Of a stretch of DNA of 64,000 bases, positions 44,819 through 56,585 are shown one piece after another. The stretch is taken from the NCBI GenBank assembly GCA_963920635.1, contig OY987307.1, forward strand, positions 3,038,001-3,102,000, written 5' to 3'. The stretch is from Pseudeuparius sepicola. Its lineage: Eukaryota; Arthropoda; Insecta; Coleoptera; Anthribidae. Below the pieces are notes generated by a model. That model saw only the letters and a list, made by a program, of their open reading frames with translations, was not told the DNA's origin and ran no database searches. Position 1 is the first letter of the stretch. Each line of letters starts with the position of its first letter. The translations under genes and the position numbers were made by a program.

Positions 44819-45541
44819 CAGGGTGTTCGAAAAATAGACGGAGATATTTTAGAGGGTGATTCCCTGTTAAGAAATATGAAAAAAAGTTTCTATAAACATG
44901 GGTCCGGAAATGCAGAGTTTTCAAGATACAGGATGTTAAATATATTGCATGTCACTGGACAAAATTGGTTTATCAATTTTTGCAAAAAAAATCACAAGTG
45001 CCTTGGAAAACAAATAATCAAAAGCATTTCTAGGAAAGAGTGTTATTGCAACTTTTCCAATATCATAACATAAAGTACACTACAACCAATTTTGTCCAGT
45101 GACATGCAATAAAACGGTTTTTATTTTTTTTCTCTCGAAAGCGAAGTGAGATAGGAAAACAATACAAGAGGGAAAGAAGTTGTATTTTTAGATGCTTAAT
45201 CAAACAAAAAATATTAAAGTTACAAAAAAGGTAGTAGCGTACATTTTTTTGATAATAATATTCGCTAAGGTGCCCCCCGGGACGCCACTGGACTTAATAA
45301 ATTTAATCTAGTTAGGGCGAAATTAGCCTCTTAATACAACAAATAACATTGCCAAATTTCAACAGAATCGAGTAAATAATTTTTAAGACATTAATAATTT
45401 CATTTTTTATTTTTTTTTATTTAACATCCTGTATCTTGAAAACTCTGCATTTCCGGACCCATGTTTATAGAAACTTTTTTTCATATTTCTTAACAGGGAA
45501 TCACCCTCTAAAATATCTCCGTCTATTTTTCGAACACCCTG
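44819..45541. mobile_element. MITE (CAGGGTGTTCGAAAAATAG termini)
   Basis: 723 bp with TA on both sides (44817-44818, 45542-45543). Inverted arms of about 130 bp include GATATTTTAGAGGGTGATTC. No coding capacity. Confidence 0.82.
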
Positions 45542-45543
45542 TA

Positions 45544-46149
45544 TAAGGGTACTATTACATGTCAGTATGTACTTCCTTCCCTAGGAAGAAAAGTATTTTT
45601 CTATGACAGCTCATAGTGACCACAATAAGTTACTTTGATATTCGGAAACAATTTGTTGGCATCAACTTCACAACTTGTGATTACATCAGAGCACGACTTG
45701 GCTTTGTTTTAGAGTGACAATGGGCTAATACACTAAATAAAAATTCTTGATTTTTCACTTATATGAGCCTCTAGATATATTATAGGAAACGCAGTTTGAT
45801 TTTTTGGCCATTAATTAAGGGAAAAATGAAAATGGAAATTATTAATAGCCTCTAATAACAATAGAAAAAAAAACTTTATAAAGGAATATTTTAGTGGCAT
45901 ATCAGGTAAAGGTAAAGTATAAAACATCCTTTATATTTATAATTACAGGCAGTAAAAACCTTTCTTGTAATATTCTTGGCTTGAGATTGTAGGTTTGAAT
46001 TTCCACGTTCGATACTTATATGTCGAATATTGGGGGTAGAAGAACACATAACCAACAGTAATGAATGGTTACCCAACAGCCTCTAACCCCTTCTAGTAGC
46101 TGTAGAAGACGCCGAAGTCTCCTACATCTCACCGCTACTAACTACTATC
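45544..46149. other. Unassigned spacer with a short direct repeat
   Basis: ACATCC.TATATTTATAATTACAGG at about 45927 recurs at about 46304 on the other side of the SINE-like segment. No gene. Confidence 0.35.
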
Positions 46150-46179
46150 AATTGAAATAAATAACACCTAGCCGATGGA

Positions 46180-46262
46180 AGGTACCTCTGCGTAGCGTGC
46201 CTACGGCAATGCTACGGCCACAGTAGGAGTCTCGGGTTCTAGTCCCGGCTGGAGTGCATTTT
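46180..46262 (+). repeat. tRNA-derived SINE head
   Basis: GGTTCTAGTCC (46235-46245) fits the polymerase III B box with a CGGG/CCCG stem. About 45 nt upstream, GCGTAGCGTG is a plausible A box. A T-rich run follows. The repeat around ACATCC..ATTACAGG on either side suggests a larger SINE-like unit. Confidence 0.4.
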
Positions 46263-46949
46263 TTTTCAATAATCGATATCCTATACCTGATATGCCACCA
46301 CAAACATCCTCTATATTTATAATTACAGGTACTAAAAATCTTTCTTTGAAAAAAATATTTTAGTCCCTTGGGATTAAATGCATCAAAAGCAATAGAAACT
46401 ATGACCAACTATGTAGTTTATTCGATAACAATAATTAAATGAACAGTAACGAAACGCAGTAGATAAACAAATTAGGATTCTAGGGAAAATTCTAAACACA
46501 TCTGAAGAAGGTAATTTTTTAAAAATTAGTATATTTTGCGCTATGAACAGTTGAAAATCGGCATTTTGACTACTTTGCACGATTGTAGTGACAAAACTGG
46601 GAGATAGAACAAAATTAATTTCACATTCCTGACTTAACTGTTCAAGATCTATCCGGTGGTGAAACTGATGGTTGGTGCCAAGGTACCAACTTTTGGTGCC
46701 AATTTCGACACCATGGTATCAGCACCAATAGGTAGCCCTTGAAAAGTTAAGGTAGAAATGTGAAATTCATTTTGATCTATCTCAAACAGTTTGCTCGCTA
46801 CAATGATGCAAAGTAGTAAATTGGTAATGTCGAATGTTTCTTTTTACATTAATGCCTTGTGAATTTTTAAATCTTGGTATGTACATAATATACTATTATT
46901 TGTTTGGGGGGTTGGTTCCTTTGCAATTATCCGTAAACCATTCAATATT
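46263..46949. other. Unassigned spacer
   Basis: No gene or bordered repeat visible. Confidence 0.35.
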
Positions 46950-47505
46950 CAAGGCACTGAAGTTGAACATTTTATGACTCATGTGGAATTTAGTTGCCGA
47001 GGCCTCTGGCCGAGGCAAATAAACCACATCAGTCATAAAAAGAACTTGAGTGCCGAGGTACATATTACGAGTATATATTTTTTTGAAATCGGAAAAAAAT
47101 GCTTTATTAGACAAGAAAATAATAATAAGGGATCACCCGTCCATGAACCGAGTACGCGCGGCGTTGCTGACAGAAAAACCAAACTGCTGCTTGTTGTGCA
47201 GCCTCCATAACAAATCTATTGATATTCAAATCTACTAAAATATTTATACTGATAGATTGCGCTGCTGTAGGTAACAATTTCGCAATGTGTACGAAAAGTT
47301 AAATAGGCCTTTATTGGCCGGGTTTTGAATATTTGGTCACTTTTGACGGGCGATGGCTCCGCGTCTGATGTTTGATGTTTACATCTCGCCCAGGCCTACT
47401 TATTGAAAAAATCGTACAATAATGGGCTACTTAAGTGCCGATTTCTGAGCTTTTAATGACGATTTTGGGACACTTCACTGCCGATTTCAAGAGAAAGATA
47501 TTTCC
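46950..47505 (-). repeat. Family A repeat, copy 3
   Basis: Reverse complement of family A: hairpin module (about 46950-47068), the GGATCACCCGTCCATG block, the GCTGCACAACAAGC region (uninterrupted retroviral target) and the segment ending CCGATTTCAAG. Lacks the outer TIRs. Confidence 0.62.
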
Positions 47506-48639
47506 AAAAAGTCAAAAAACTCACCTAGGTAATAAACCCTAAAAAGAAGTGGGCTTTTTGAAATCTTTCGGCAATGGTCGGTTAGCTTTCTCCTATCCTT
47601 CGGATACCTACCTATAGTGTTGTCATGGTGAGGAAACGAAATTAGTTGGTCGGATTAAAAATTATTGGAACCTTTTCAAATGAACACCATATGTTGTATA
47701 CTTATAGTTGTGCTTTGTGCTGTTTAACTTTCCTTCTGGGTCCACTCCCGCAATTATTTCAGTGACACCGGGCAATTAAACTATAAGTGGCTCCAGACAA
47801 TAAACCAAATGTCAAGAACGAATCATGTTAATTCGACGGTTGGTTGCTCTAGTTTCTTTATTGTTTTTTATTACCACATACGACAGTGAAGCAAGAAAAA
47901 ACGCAGATCAAGATTTGCCTTAGTTGAATAATTATTATTTGTTCGTTACTTTTCTAGTTCTGTACCTAGAAGTAACAAACTTTGTATGTACAGGGTGATC
48001 CATCCACATCCAAATAGTTTGCTTCCTCTAATCTCTTTATTTTTTGAGTCAGATAAAAATATTAGGTATAGGTAAATACAAAAGCTATATTAATTAATTA
48101 TGCGTAGCATGAAAAGCGTTCTTAAAAATGTTACAAATGAAAAGATAGTTAATTTTTCCTTACATGTACCTAATTTGAAATATTAGTATTTATTTGCAGA
48201 TAATTTCACAAATGTAAAGCTAGTGTCAAGTGCTGAGATATATTTATTTTTGGCGATTTCGAATCAATCAAATTAAAATAAATAATGCACGCCCATATTA
48301 TATTTATATTGGTCCTATTTACAAACAAAACAATGCACTTTAACATACTGAAAGGTAAAAGGAATTCGAAGAAGTTATATTGAGGAAAAAATAAAGTTTT
48401 ATGGCATCTTTCAAAGGTAGCTTGTTAAATATTTACCTGTGAAACGAAATCCCGGGCTTTTGCTTTTCACTTCTACTTTTGCAACCAAACGCTGAACAAT
48501 TCACCATCGCTTCGAGTTTTTGGTTTCGATTTGACTTTGCAGGCTGTTTGCGCCAAAACGGTTAGAGCTACAAACTTCTATCCTGCGTAGTCAAAATTTA
48601 GTCCAATAAAGATGACAGTTTTGCAAAAAAAATATTCCA
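47506..48639. other. Unassigned spacer
   Basis: A CAGGGTGATCCATCC end at about 47992 looks like one MITE border with no partner. No gene. Confidence 0.35.
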
Positions 48640-49106
48640 AACACTATGATTTTTTCAGGGTTGCTTTGGGGACTGCCTCCCGTGTGTCCAACCAAAAGAT
48701 CATACTCGAACTCCTGGTACGATTTGCGCTATAGGGTGGTTTCCTAAACAATATGGGTGGTTTCCTAAACATTTTTTTAGAGCAAAATGACCCTCTAAAA
48801 AGTTGTAGGGGATCAAAATGTGAACACCTTTGCCTCATAAATTTGTTTGTATCTCTAATACATAACGAGTTACAGCGCATTATTTATATGACAAAAATTC
48901 TTGGTTTTGTAAAATTAAAAAAAAAATGACTTTCACAAAAGTTTTTGAGAATGAACTTCTGGTCAACTTTTTCTTATAATTTTTTTTGTCTCTAATACTT
49001 AATGATTTACAGGGCATTATATGACAAAAATTAATTAAAAAATATAATGCCCTGTAAGTACCTATCGGAGACACAAAAAATGTTTAGAAGAAAAAGTTGA
49101 CCAGTT
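48640..49106 (-). repeat. Dispersed repeat with foldback (relative of 1330-1740)
   Basis: Shares the GGACTGCCTCC and TGGTTTCCTAAACA blocks with 1330-1740. Its end forms a foldback, 48953-49106, with arms CTTCTGGTCAACTTTTTCTT and inverse around AATTAATT. In the 1.3-kb copy only one arm is present. Confidence 0.55.
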
Positions 49107-49720
49107 AGGTGACCTTTTAAAATAATAATAATTTGAATTTGAGTTTTTAAATTTTTGTTTTATTTTGTTACATTTTGTTACCAGCTAAAAACAAAATCTT
49201 AGAAAGTTTGAAGTATGTCTAATTATAAAATAGAACGTAACTATGATAATATTCCATGGCTGACTATGTGAAAATTTAAATAAAATCAGAAAATTAGCCA
49301 TAGCTCCTTTATTTCTGATAATAACTATGCCGAGTATCATATCTTTGGAAAGTTCAAAAAATGGCCGATTTTATAAGGCTACAGCCAACTATGATTTACA
49401 TTTGAAAAGACACAAATTTATGTCAAATTTATGTCATATCCAAAATTGGATCAGATTATCTTATTAAGCCCAAAATTGTCTACAATTTTTGTCTCTAGAG
49501 TTTTTCTGTATAATCAGAAATAACGGAGCTACAGAGATCTGATGAAATAGAAAAAAATCACTATTTTCAAAATATCTAGTGAGCCATGAACTTTTTTAAA
49601 AATCCAAAAGGGGCATTAGATTGAGCATTCAAAACTGCAATTCTTTCCCCATTTAACATTTGTTCTAGCTCTGCTAGTTTCCGAGATCCCCATAGTGGGC
49701 ATCGAAAAAAACTCACCCTG
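49107..49720 (+). mobile_element. Truncated copy of the 28361-29801 element
   Basis: Corresponds to the right-hand 40% (29212-29801) and ends ACTCACCCTG followed by TA. The left part is missing; the break abuts the foldback at 48953-49106. Confidence 0.65.
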
Positions 49721-50389
49721 TATATTTGCTGGAACACTTTGTACCAACCTTGAGTAATTTAGTCTGCAGATATGAATGAATTAAATGTTTTAATACCTAC
49801 CAGCACTAATTACATAATTGTCTTCGTATTAATTAAACAGCGACCTTCGTTTATAGTTGGCTGGCAGTTATCTCTTTAATAACATCATTTTATTTAAATG
49901 GTTTTTGTTTGATAGTGTAAAAGGAAAACAAATACGAAGCCAACGTGTTCTCCGCTCAAATTTGTTTATATACAGTGTGACCCATTTGTTTTGGGGTCAG
50001 TCTGTAAAAAGTGTATCAATCGTGCGATTTGGCTGATTTTTTTTTTAAATTGTAGAGCTCGATGAACTGCACATTTTGAACAAAAATTGCCTGGTTCGCA
50101 TAAAATCCAAAGCCTACTATGACCGTTTTTATGAGCAAAATTTTAAGAAACCATATTAGCGTTTTTTTTTGAAAAAATCTGTGTGCGCCAATGGATTGAG
50201 CACCCCTCGAAATGGGTATGTACAAAATTTCATCAAAATATTTCAAGTAATAACGATTTTGTAGAAAAATTAAAAATGCAGCCAAGGTACGTCTTTATTT
50301 TCAAAAATTCAAAGTTGGCCATGGAAAATAATTGAATTGTAATAATACAACCTTATGCTTATAAACACAAAACATAAAAACAATTAAAA

Positions 50390-51466
50390 TTATAAAATTT
50401 TTGTAACTTCTACCAAGCCTCCATTTTCTACAATGCATTTGTCGTTCCTCTTGCGTACATTCAAAATTACATTTCGTATTTGCTGTGGAGTAATTTCCTC
50501 ACAACTACGGTTTATCCTAGCTTGCAGTTCTTGTAAATTATGGGGTCTTGACTTATAAACATTTTGCTTAAGTGTACCCCAAAGAAAAAAATCTAAAGGA
50601 GTTAAGTCCGGAGATCTCGGTGGCCACTCACAGAAAGGACTATTTCGCCCTATCCAACAGTTTTCAAAATTATTATCTAGCCAGTTTCTGATTAAACGAG
50701 CATTATGAATAGGACTGCCATCTAACTGTAACTTTAAATTTAAACGGTATCTTAATGGTAACTCATCTAAAGCATTTCTAAATTCAATTTCTAGAAAATT
50801 CAAGAAGCCAGCCGCATTCAAATTCCCTTCAAAGAAAAATGGGCCAATTATTCTGTCGCGTAGTATTCCACACCAAACGTTAATTTTTTGTGAATATTGT
50901 CTCCTTGCATTTATTATAAACTCTGGATTTTCAGCTGACCAGTGACGGCAGTTTTGACTTGATACTACACCATTTGTAGTAAACGTGGCTTCGTCGGTGA
51001 ATAAAATTTCATTTAAAAAGTTGCCATTATGGAGATATTCACCTTGCAGCCAATAGCAAAATTCTAATCTTCTCTCCTCATCTCCTGGTTCCAGGGTGTG
51101 CAAAAATTTTGGCTTAAACGGTTTTATTTTGTTTTGTCTCAAACATCTCCTTATACTCTCTCTGGGTATATGAAGGTCTAAACTAGCCGTTCGAACACTA
51201 TTTCGAGGATTGTCACTAAAGTATTGCAGAATTTGATTGTTATTTTCAACAAGTCCACGGCGTCCATTTTGCCTAGTTTTTAATAAATTTTTAGAAATCG
51301 ATCCAGTTTCATCAAAAATATTGTTTATACGTTGTACAGTACTTCGACTCACTGATCTACCTGGGTGTCTATTGTTAAATTCGGCCGCAGCTTCTGCTGC
51401 CGAGCGCTCGTTGTCGCCCACGAGTCGAACAATTTCTATTTTGTCTCTTATGCTTAAATATTCCAT
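50390..51466 (-). CDS. IS630/Tc1/mariner-superfamily transposase, copy 2
   Basis: A 358-residue protein starting MEYLSIRDKIEIV. It keeps all three catalytic aspartates (the TDEATF, LDGSPIHN and PDLTPLDFF blocks). Relative to copy 1 it has one Arg fewer in the RRGL segment and a handful of substitutions (for example SAENPE for SVETPE, and a VENGGLVEVTKIL C-terminus). The frame is intact. A 1.47-kb insertion 13 bp upstream of the ATG probably separates it from its own promoter or leader, so expression rather than catalysis may be compromised. Confidence 0.9.
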   Translation of the reverse strand: MEYLSIRDKIEIVRLVGDNERSAAEAAAEFNNRHPGRSVSRSTVQRINNIFDETGSISKNLLKTRQNGRRGLVENNNQILQYFSDNPRNSVRTASLDLHIPRESIRRCLRQNKIKPFKPKFLHTLEPGDEERRLEFCYWLQGEYLHNGNFLNEILFTDEATFTTNGVVSSQNCRHWSAENPEFIINARRQYSQKINVWCGILRDRIIGPFFFEGNLNAAGFLNFLEIEFRNALDELPLRYRLNLKLQLDGSPIHNARLIRNWLDNNFENCWIGRNSPFCEWPPRSPDLTPLDFFLWGTLKQNVYKSRPHNLQELQARINRSCEEITPQQIRNVILNVRKRNDKCIVENGGLVEVTKIL

Positions 51467-51478
51467 AATTATGATAAT

Positions 51479-52952
51479 AGGGTACTTGACGAAATTTTAC
51501 AAACTTGATAAAACAATTCCTGGACACTTGCCTAAGACCCTACGATTATTTAAAAAATATATATTTACGTAATTAGCAAGTTATTAGACATTCTTTGAAA
51601 TTTGGCGGGAAAGCACTTATGACGTCACAAGTGTTTTATAATGGCAATTTGGCAACATAGCGATACCACTGAAGTGTTCTGAGACATAACCTTTTTCGGC
51701 AGTGAAAGTTGCAACGAAAGTTGAAATTTCAAAATTCTAACGTCAAACTCTCAGACTTATGATTCCCCGTGAAACCACTTTTAGCGTTGATTGATTCCTT
51801 CTTCCATCGACGATTTTAGTCAAGAAGGTTTTTTTTTCGTAAATACTTATTCAATCGTTTTTCTGTAAATTTTTTTGGCTAGGTTGGGCCTAAAGTACGG
51901 AATTCGGGCTCAGTAGGTACTTCTAAGCACTATGGCGTCTTCATAAACGCGCCTTCAAGATGGTCCCTAGGCGGAGGTTCTCTCTTTATTGATAACTCAT
52001 AATACTGTATTCTTGCTACAACGAGGGTACAAACCTTTGCAGTTTTATCCCATGGATTTCGGCAGACGCTAACAGCATCCAATTTCGGCAAATTACAGAT
52101 TGTCCTTTCAGGGTCCATGTCCATATGATACCTTACCTTACACATCACAACACGATAACTAGGTCCGCAAACAATATATAATAGTTAATATCAATAACAA
52201 ACTATAATAAATGGCACAGATATTATCTACTAATATTTTGATTTAGCGAGATACGGAATGCACACGGAATGACAGTTGGCATCACGGGATGTCATTTGCC
52301 GATCAGAAAACCATACGTGTTAGATGACATGTGGATATATGAATAGGGTTAGATGCCTAGGTGGGCGGGTAACGTTGCCAAATACGCGAATATATCCCCC
52401 ATTATTGGTACCTGAATATTTATAGTATGTTCCGTATACAGATATTTTAACTAAAGTGTTACGTGGCAGAGATGAAGGATATAGTTTCCAGCGTATGCAG
52501 CATAAACAGACACCATTTTGATATAGAGGAGTCAATATACGGAACATATTCGTAATAAAAAGTCTTTATGTGACAAAATTTGTGTGTGCAATTGCGTTAA
52601 TTAAAGCTCAAAGGTTTCAATACATTAAGTAACAGATATTTATAGGCAAGCTGGAGATACTTGAATAGAAAACTGCAATTTGCCTTTGTTCCACGAATGA
52701 TTGCAAACGGGCACCGGCAACGTTACAGTTCCATTTCTCCTGAGAGGCACAGAGTTGCCACGTTTGGCGTTCTGGACAATAGAACGACGAAACTGAAGAT
52801 TTCAGCCTGAACAAAATTGTGCAACTTTGTCTTTAATTATCATAAAAACTAAGGGTTAAAAGCCGTTGTTTCATTTATTACGTGTTATGTTGGTGCATCT
52901 ACTGTAAACAGAGTACAATTTTAGAGCAATTAAAAATATTGTCAAGTACCCT
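51479..52952 (-). mobile_element. TIR element inserting at AA/TT, copy 1
   Basis: Ends (T)AGGGTACTTGAC and inverse. The mariner copy at 23.6 kb shows the empty site. Compared with it, the insertion either duplicated AT or, counting the outer T/A as part of the TIR, added no TSD at all between AA and TT. The interior is about 1.45 kb, shared with 56586-58037, with no transposase recognised. One 72-codon frame (51930-52148, minus) is unfamiliar. Confidence 0.72.
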
Positions 52953-53389
52953 ATTAATTGTATTGAGCACAAACAATTTCTGAACTCAATTTAGACAGTT
53001 TGACACTTAATAAAAGTAAACAATTCAATTATTTTCCATGGCCAACTTTGAATTTTTGAAAATAAAGACGTACCTTGGCTGCATTTTTAATTTTTCTACA
53101 AAATTGTTATTACTTGAAATATTTTGATGAAATTTTGTACATACCCATTTCGAGGGGTGCTCAATCCATTGGCGCACACAGATTTTTTCAAAAAAAAACG
53201 CTAATATGGTTTCTTAAAATTTTGCTCATAAAAACGGTCATAGTAGGCTTTGGATTTTATGCGAACCAGGCAATTTTTGTTCAAAATGTGCAGTTCATCG
53301 AGCTCTACAATTTAAAAAAAAAATCAGCCAAATCGCACGACTGATACACTTTTTACAGACTGACCCCAAAACAAATGGGTCACACTGTA

Positions 53390-54407
53390 TGGCATTAAGT
53401 AGCCACTATTTTAGGAAGAATCGCGTCACCATTTACTATTTACATTGATTATAGATTCCTTATTGATTGCTAATAAGCCGGAGGATACAATACTTTTAAA
53501 TCACTACCGGAGGTCCAAAGAAGAAAAACGCCTACGTGAGTCACCGAACCGTAGTAAAATTTAATTATTGTCCTATCAATTTTTTTATATACCTACGTAG
53601 AGGTATTATTAGTTTCTGTTTCCGAACACCCAACTATTTCCAGGAATGATGTATTATAGAGCTGGGTAGTTATTTTTAGACGTGTGTACTCAAATATGCA
53701 GACATAGTAGGAAAACGTACGTTTCCTTATTCTGTGAACGGGTGGTCAGTGAATCCTAGAGTAGGCTTCAATGACATAAAAGATGTGGAAAGTGGAATTC
53801 TTATTGGAAATTCGACAAAAGTTAATATTATTTCTGTTCAGTTCAGTCAAAGCCTAGGTTGGACACGACGAAAAAAATCAAAAATCGACAGGGTGGTTTA
53901 ATGTTAGACACCATTGTTGTAGAAAATTTTATAAAATAAAAATATGTAAATGTGTATGTTACGGTTTTCGCTACACTATGGTACTTTTTTATGAAATGAA
54001 AGATGCCTCAAACAAAATTTTCATAGCCACCTTCGTTTTTAAGATAGGTACCTCCTGTACCTCAGTCACCTTTTCACATATATAGGAAAAGTAGAAATTC
54101 GGTTTTATATAACTTTTCCTTTTCCAGTGGCGTAGTCAGATTTTTGTTAGCTTTATCCATTTCGGAGATATAAAGCAAACTTAGGTAGGTATGTCTTTTT
54201 AAATGAAACTCCCTGTATTTGTATAGATATTTGAATTCAGCTTTTTTATTTTCAGCTTTTCAGGAATATACAATAATATATAATTATTTTAAACAATAAA
54301 CGAATTAATTAAAATTTTCTCAAATATTATGTGTGACTGTAGTAGGTAATAGCATTGTTGACATATAAAAAAATATTATATTTTGATACTGGTGACCTGT
54401 CATCTCG
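53390..54407. other. Unassigned spacer
   Basis: No gene recognised. GACAGGGTGGTTT (about 53889) and ACTCCCTGTAT (about 54210) could be borders of a diverged MITE. Confidence 0.3.
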
Positions 54408-54416
54408 CTTGTAAAG

Positions 54417-56526
54417 GGTCGTTATTAAACTCGCCTACAGATAAGAAAGGTATACTTCAAATAAATTACCTATTCGTAATTGGACTGTTAAACTCGCCTC
54501 CAACCTTTCGCCCCTCATAAAATCGCACTATTAAATTCGCCTCAAATTATTAATATGCAAAATACCAAATTTCTTGGAATATTACTTTATGTTTACATTC
54601 CATTCCCTCCCTTTCCTTTATAAGGAAATAAATATTCTTGAAATGTCCATTATTATGAAAGAAAAAATAGTCACATACACAAATTCGAAACATTTATTAT
54701 AATATTATTACCGAGAATATTACATCATTTTAGTATGTACAATATACATATACTACATACATATTATATACAAAACCTATAAAGGGAGTGTAATATGTAA
54801 GTATATTATACCTATAAAAAATAAAATATATCGTTTTATACAAAAGTTACTACTTTTACCACATTTATAATTTTCCAACTTGCCGTATTGCTAATGAACA
54901 CTATTGAGAAAAGACAAGCATTTTATAAAATTTAATCTAGATAAAAGACCATTTTGATATTCTTTTATTTTATTTGAAATCAGTGTTTGCCTTTTTCTTA
55001 TCGATGGATCTTTTGTACGTACTGGTTCATTTAGACTTTGAAGTTTAATGTAAGTGTCAGTTTGGAATGTTTGTAGTACATCAATGAAAGTAAATATTGA
55101 GGGATGAGTATTGTAAAAACTGTTATTAAATTTAGAATGATATGCTTCACAAGCATTAGTAGTTCTTTCAATGCTATTAGTTAACTCGGCCCATAATTCA
55201 GGAGGAAACCTGTGGCATCCTCAGAAATGAAATTATCAACTAAATAATCCGAAAAATGTTCAAGTCTTTTGTCTTGTGGCTGAATGGAATTTAAATCGAA
55301 GCAATAACAATCTCCAACTTCGTTTGGATTTAAAAAACATAAACCAAAAATATAATGCAACCAACGGCCAATTTCGCTGTCTTTATCTCTATACTCGCTT
55401 ACTAGTCCACACTTCTGAATATTCCTATACCAGGCCTGAGTTAGGTGAAACTTGCAGCCTATTATTCTTGTTTTATTCCAAACAGAACGGCAAGCATTAT
55501 GTATAGCTACTTCGAAATCTATTACAATAATTTTTGGACTTAACTTGAAATAAACATTTATAAGTTTCTTGGCGTTTGTCAGGCAGTAAACAAAATACCA
55601 AAGGTATTTATTTATTCCTTAGTACATGCAGAGTGAACAACTGATAAAAATATTTAGCGCAGTGAGAAAATGTTCCGTCCAGATATATTTTTTCACTTTG
55701 ACATAAGGTTTTGATATTACTGTAGCAAGAAAAAACAATGATTTTATTATTTCTATCATTAAAAAATAAAAAATCCTCTTGTTTAATTATCTTCATTGTA
55801 TGATTTTCTAGAGCGTCGAAAGTTTCTTCCATGTTCTTTGGAAGAGGCGGCAAAAATTTCCTTCGTTGGTTGTATAAATTTGTACGAACGTACGATTGGT
55901 CTTTGACGGAAAAAGCCTCCAAACAGCTCTTCTTCTCATTTTGTTGTAAGTGGATAATTTTTGAAGGCTTACCATGAATATCTTCTGTAGCTTTTCTCTT
56001 GACACCTGCTGTGATCAATTGTCGGTTTGTTTTCTTAATATCGACTTCGTGCGAGTGATCCAACACTTTGCGGATTATGACGTAGTCCTTTCCCATTGTG
56101 TATACTTTGGCTTTGCAGGTTCGATGTGCACATCGCCATGACGTTTCTCCACTCCTTAACTCGCGGTTTAGAACAAAGTTTGCAGAATCCACAACTAGAA
56201 GAGGTTTTCCACGCTGAGTGTATGAAACGACTGGTTCCATGGTAGATGCAACAAAAATTATACACCTCGAATTTAAAGGGCCACACGAGTTTCGGGCGGA
56301 GTATTCACTTGTCAGCGTTGTGACAGAAAATGAAATTATTCACGGGTTGATTGTCAGGTATCGGACCATCCCCTTAAATATTCCAAGAATAAAAATATAT
56401 TATTTTATGGTATCTTAGATTTAGGCGAGTTTATGGGTCCAGGTAAAGGTCGCCGTTTTTGGCTGAGGCGAGTTTAGTTCTATAATAAAAGGTCGTTACC
56501 TGCTCGGAGGCGACTTTAATGCCGCC
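54417..56526 (-). mobile_element. Mutator-like (MULE) transposon with FLYWCH transposase
   Basis: Exact 9-bp TSD CTTGTAAAG (54408-54416 and 56527-56535). Imperfect TIRs are GGTCGTTATTAAACTCGCC and GGCGGCATTAAAGTCGCC. Repeated subterminal AAACTCGCC motifs lie on both sides. Contains a FLYWCH/MULE transposase pseudogene. The TSD length fits MULEs (typically 8-11 bp). Confidence 0.85.
54891..56240 (-). pseudogene. FLYWCH-type MULE transposase
   Basis: Starts at ATG 56240. Residues about 20-66 form a FLYWCH zinc finger (Trp 35, Cys 37, Cys 42, His 62, His 64). The MULE catalytic start IYLDGTFSHCAKYFYQLFTLH follows near residue 190. The frame then meets a TAA (55608-55610), continues in the same frame with PLVFCLLPDKRQETY, shifts to one containing IVIDFEVAIHNAC (second Asp) and IIGCKFHLTQAW, and shifts again before the NSIERTTNACEAYHSKFN region, ending at 54891. 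One stop plus at least two frameshifts make it inactive, though the full length is still readable. Confidence 0.82.
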
Positions 56527-56585
56527 CTTGTAAAGACTTCTTGCATTAATTCTAATTACATAGTTTTAAGTTTGTTATATATAAT

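Larger units (their letters stand above)
49973..53387 (-). mobile_element. Mariner-type transposon, copy 2 (carrying a nested element)
   Basis: Same TIRs as 23200-25142 (49973-50340 and 53020-53387), TA on both sides (49971-49972, 53388-53389). Encodes a complete transposase on the minus strand. A 1474-bp element (51479-52952) is inserted just upstream of the transposase start. Without it, copy and host flank match copy 1 closely. Confidence 0.9.
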
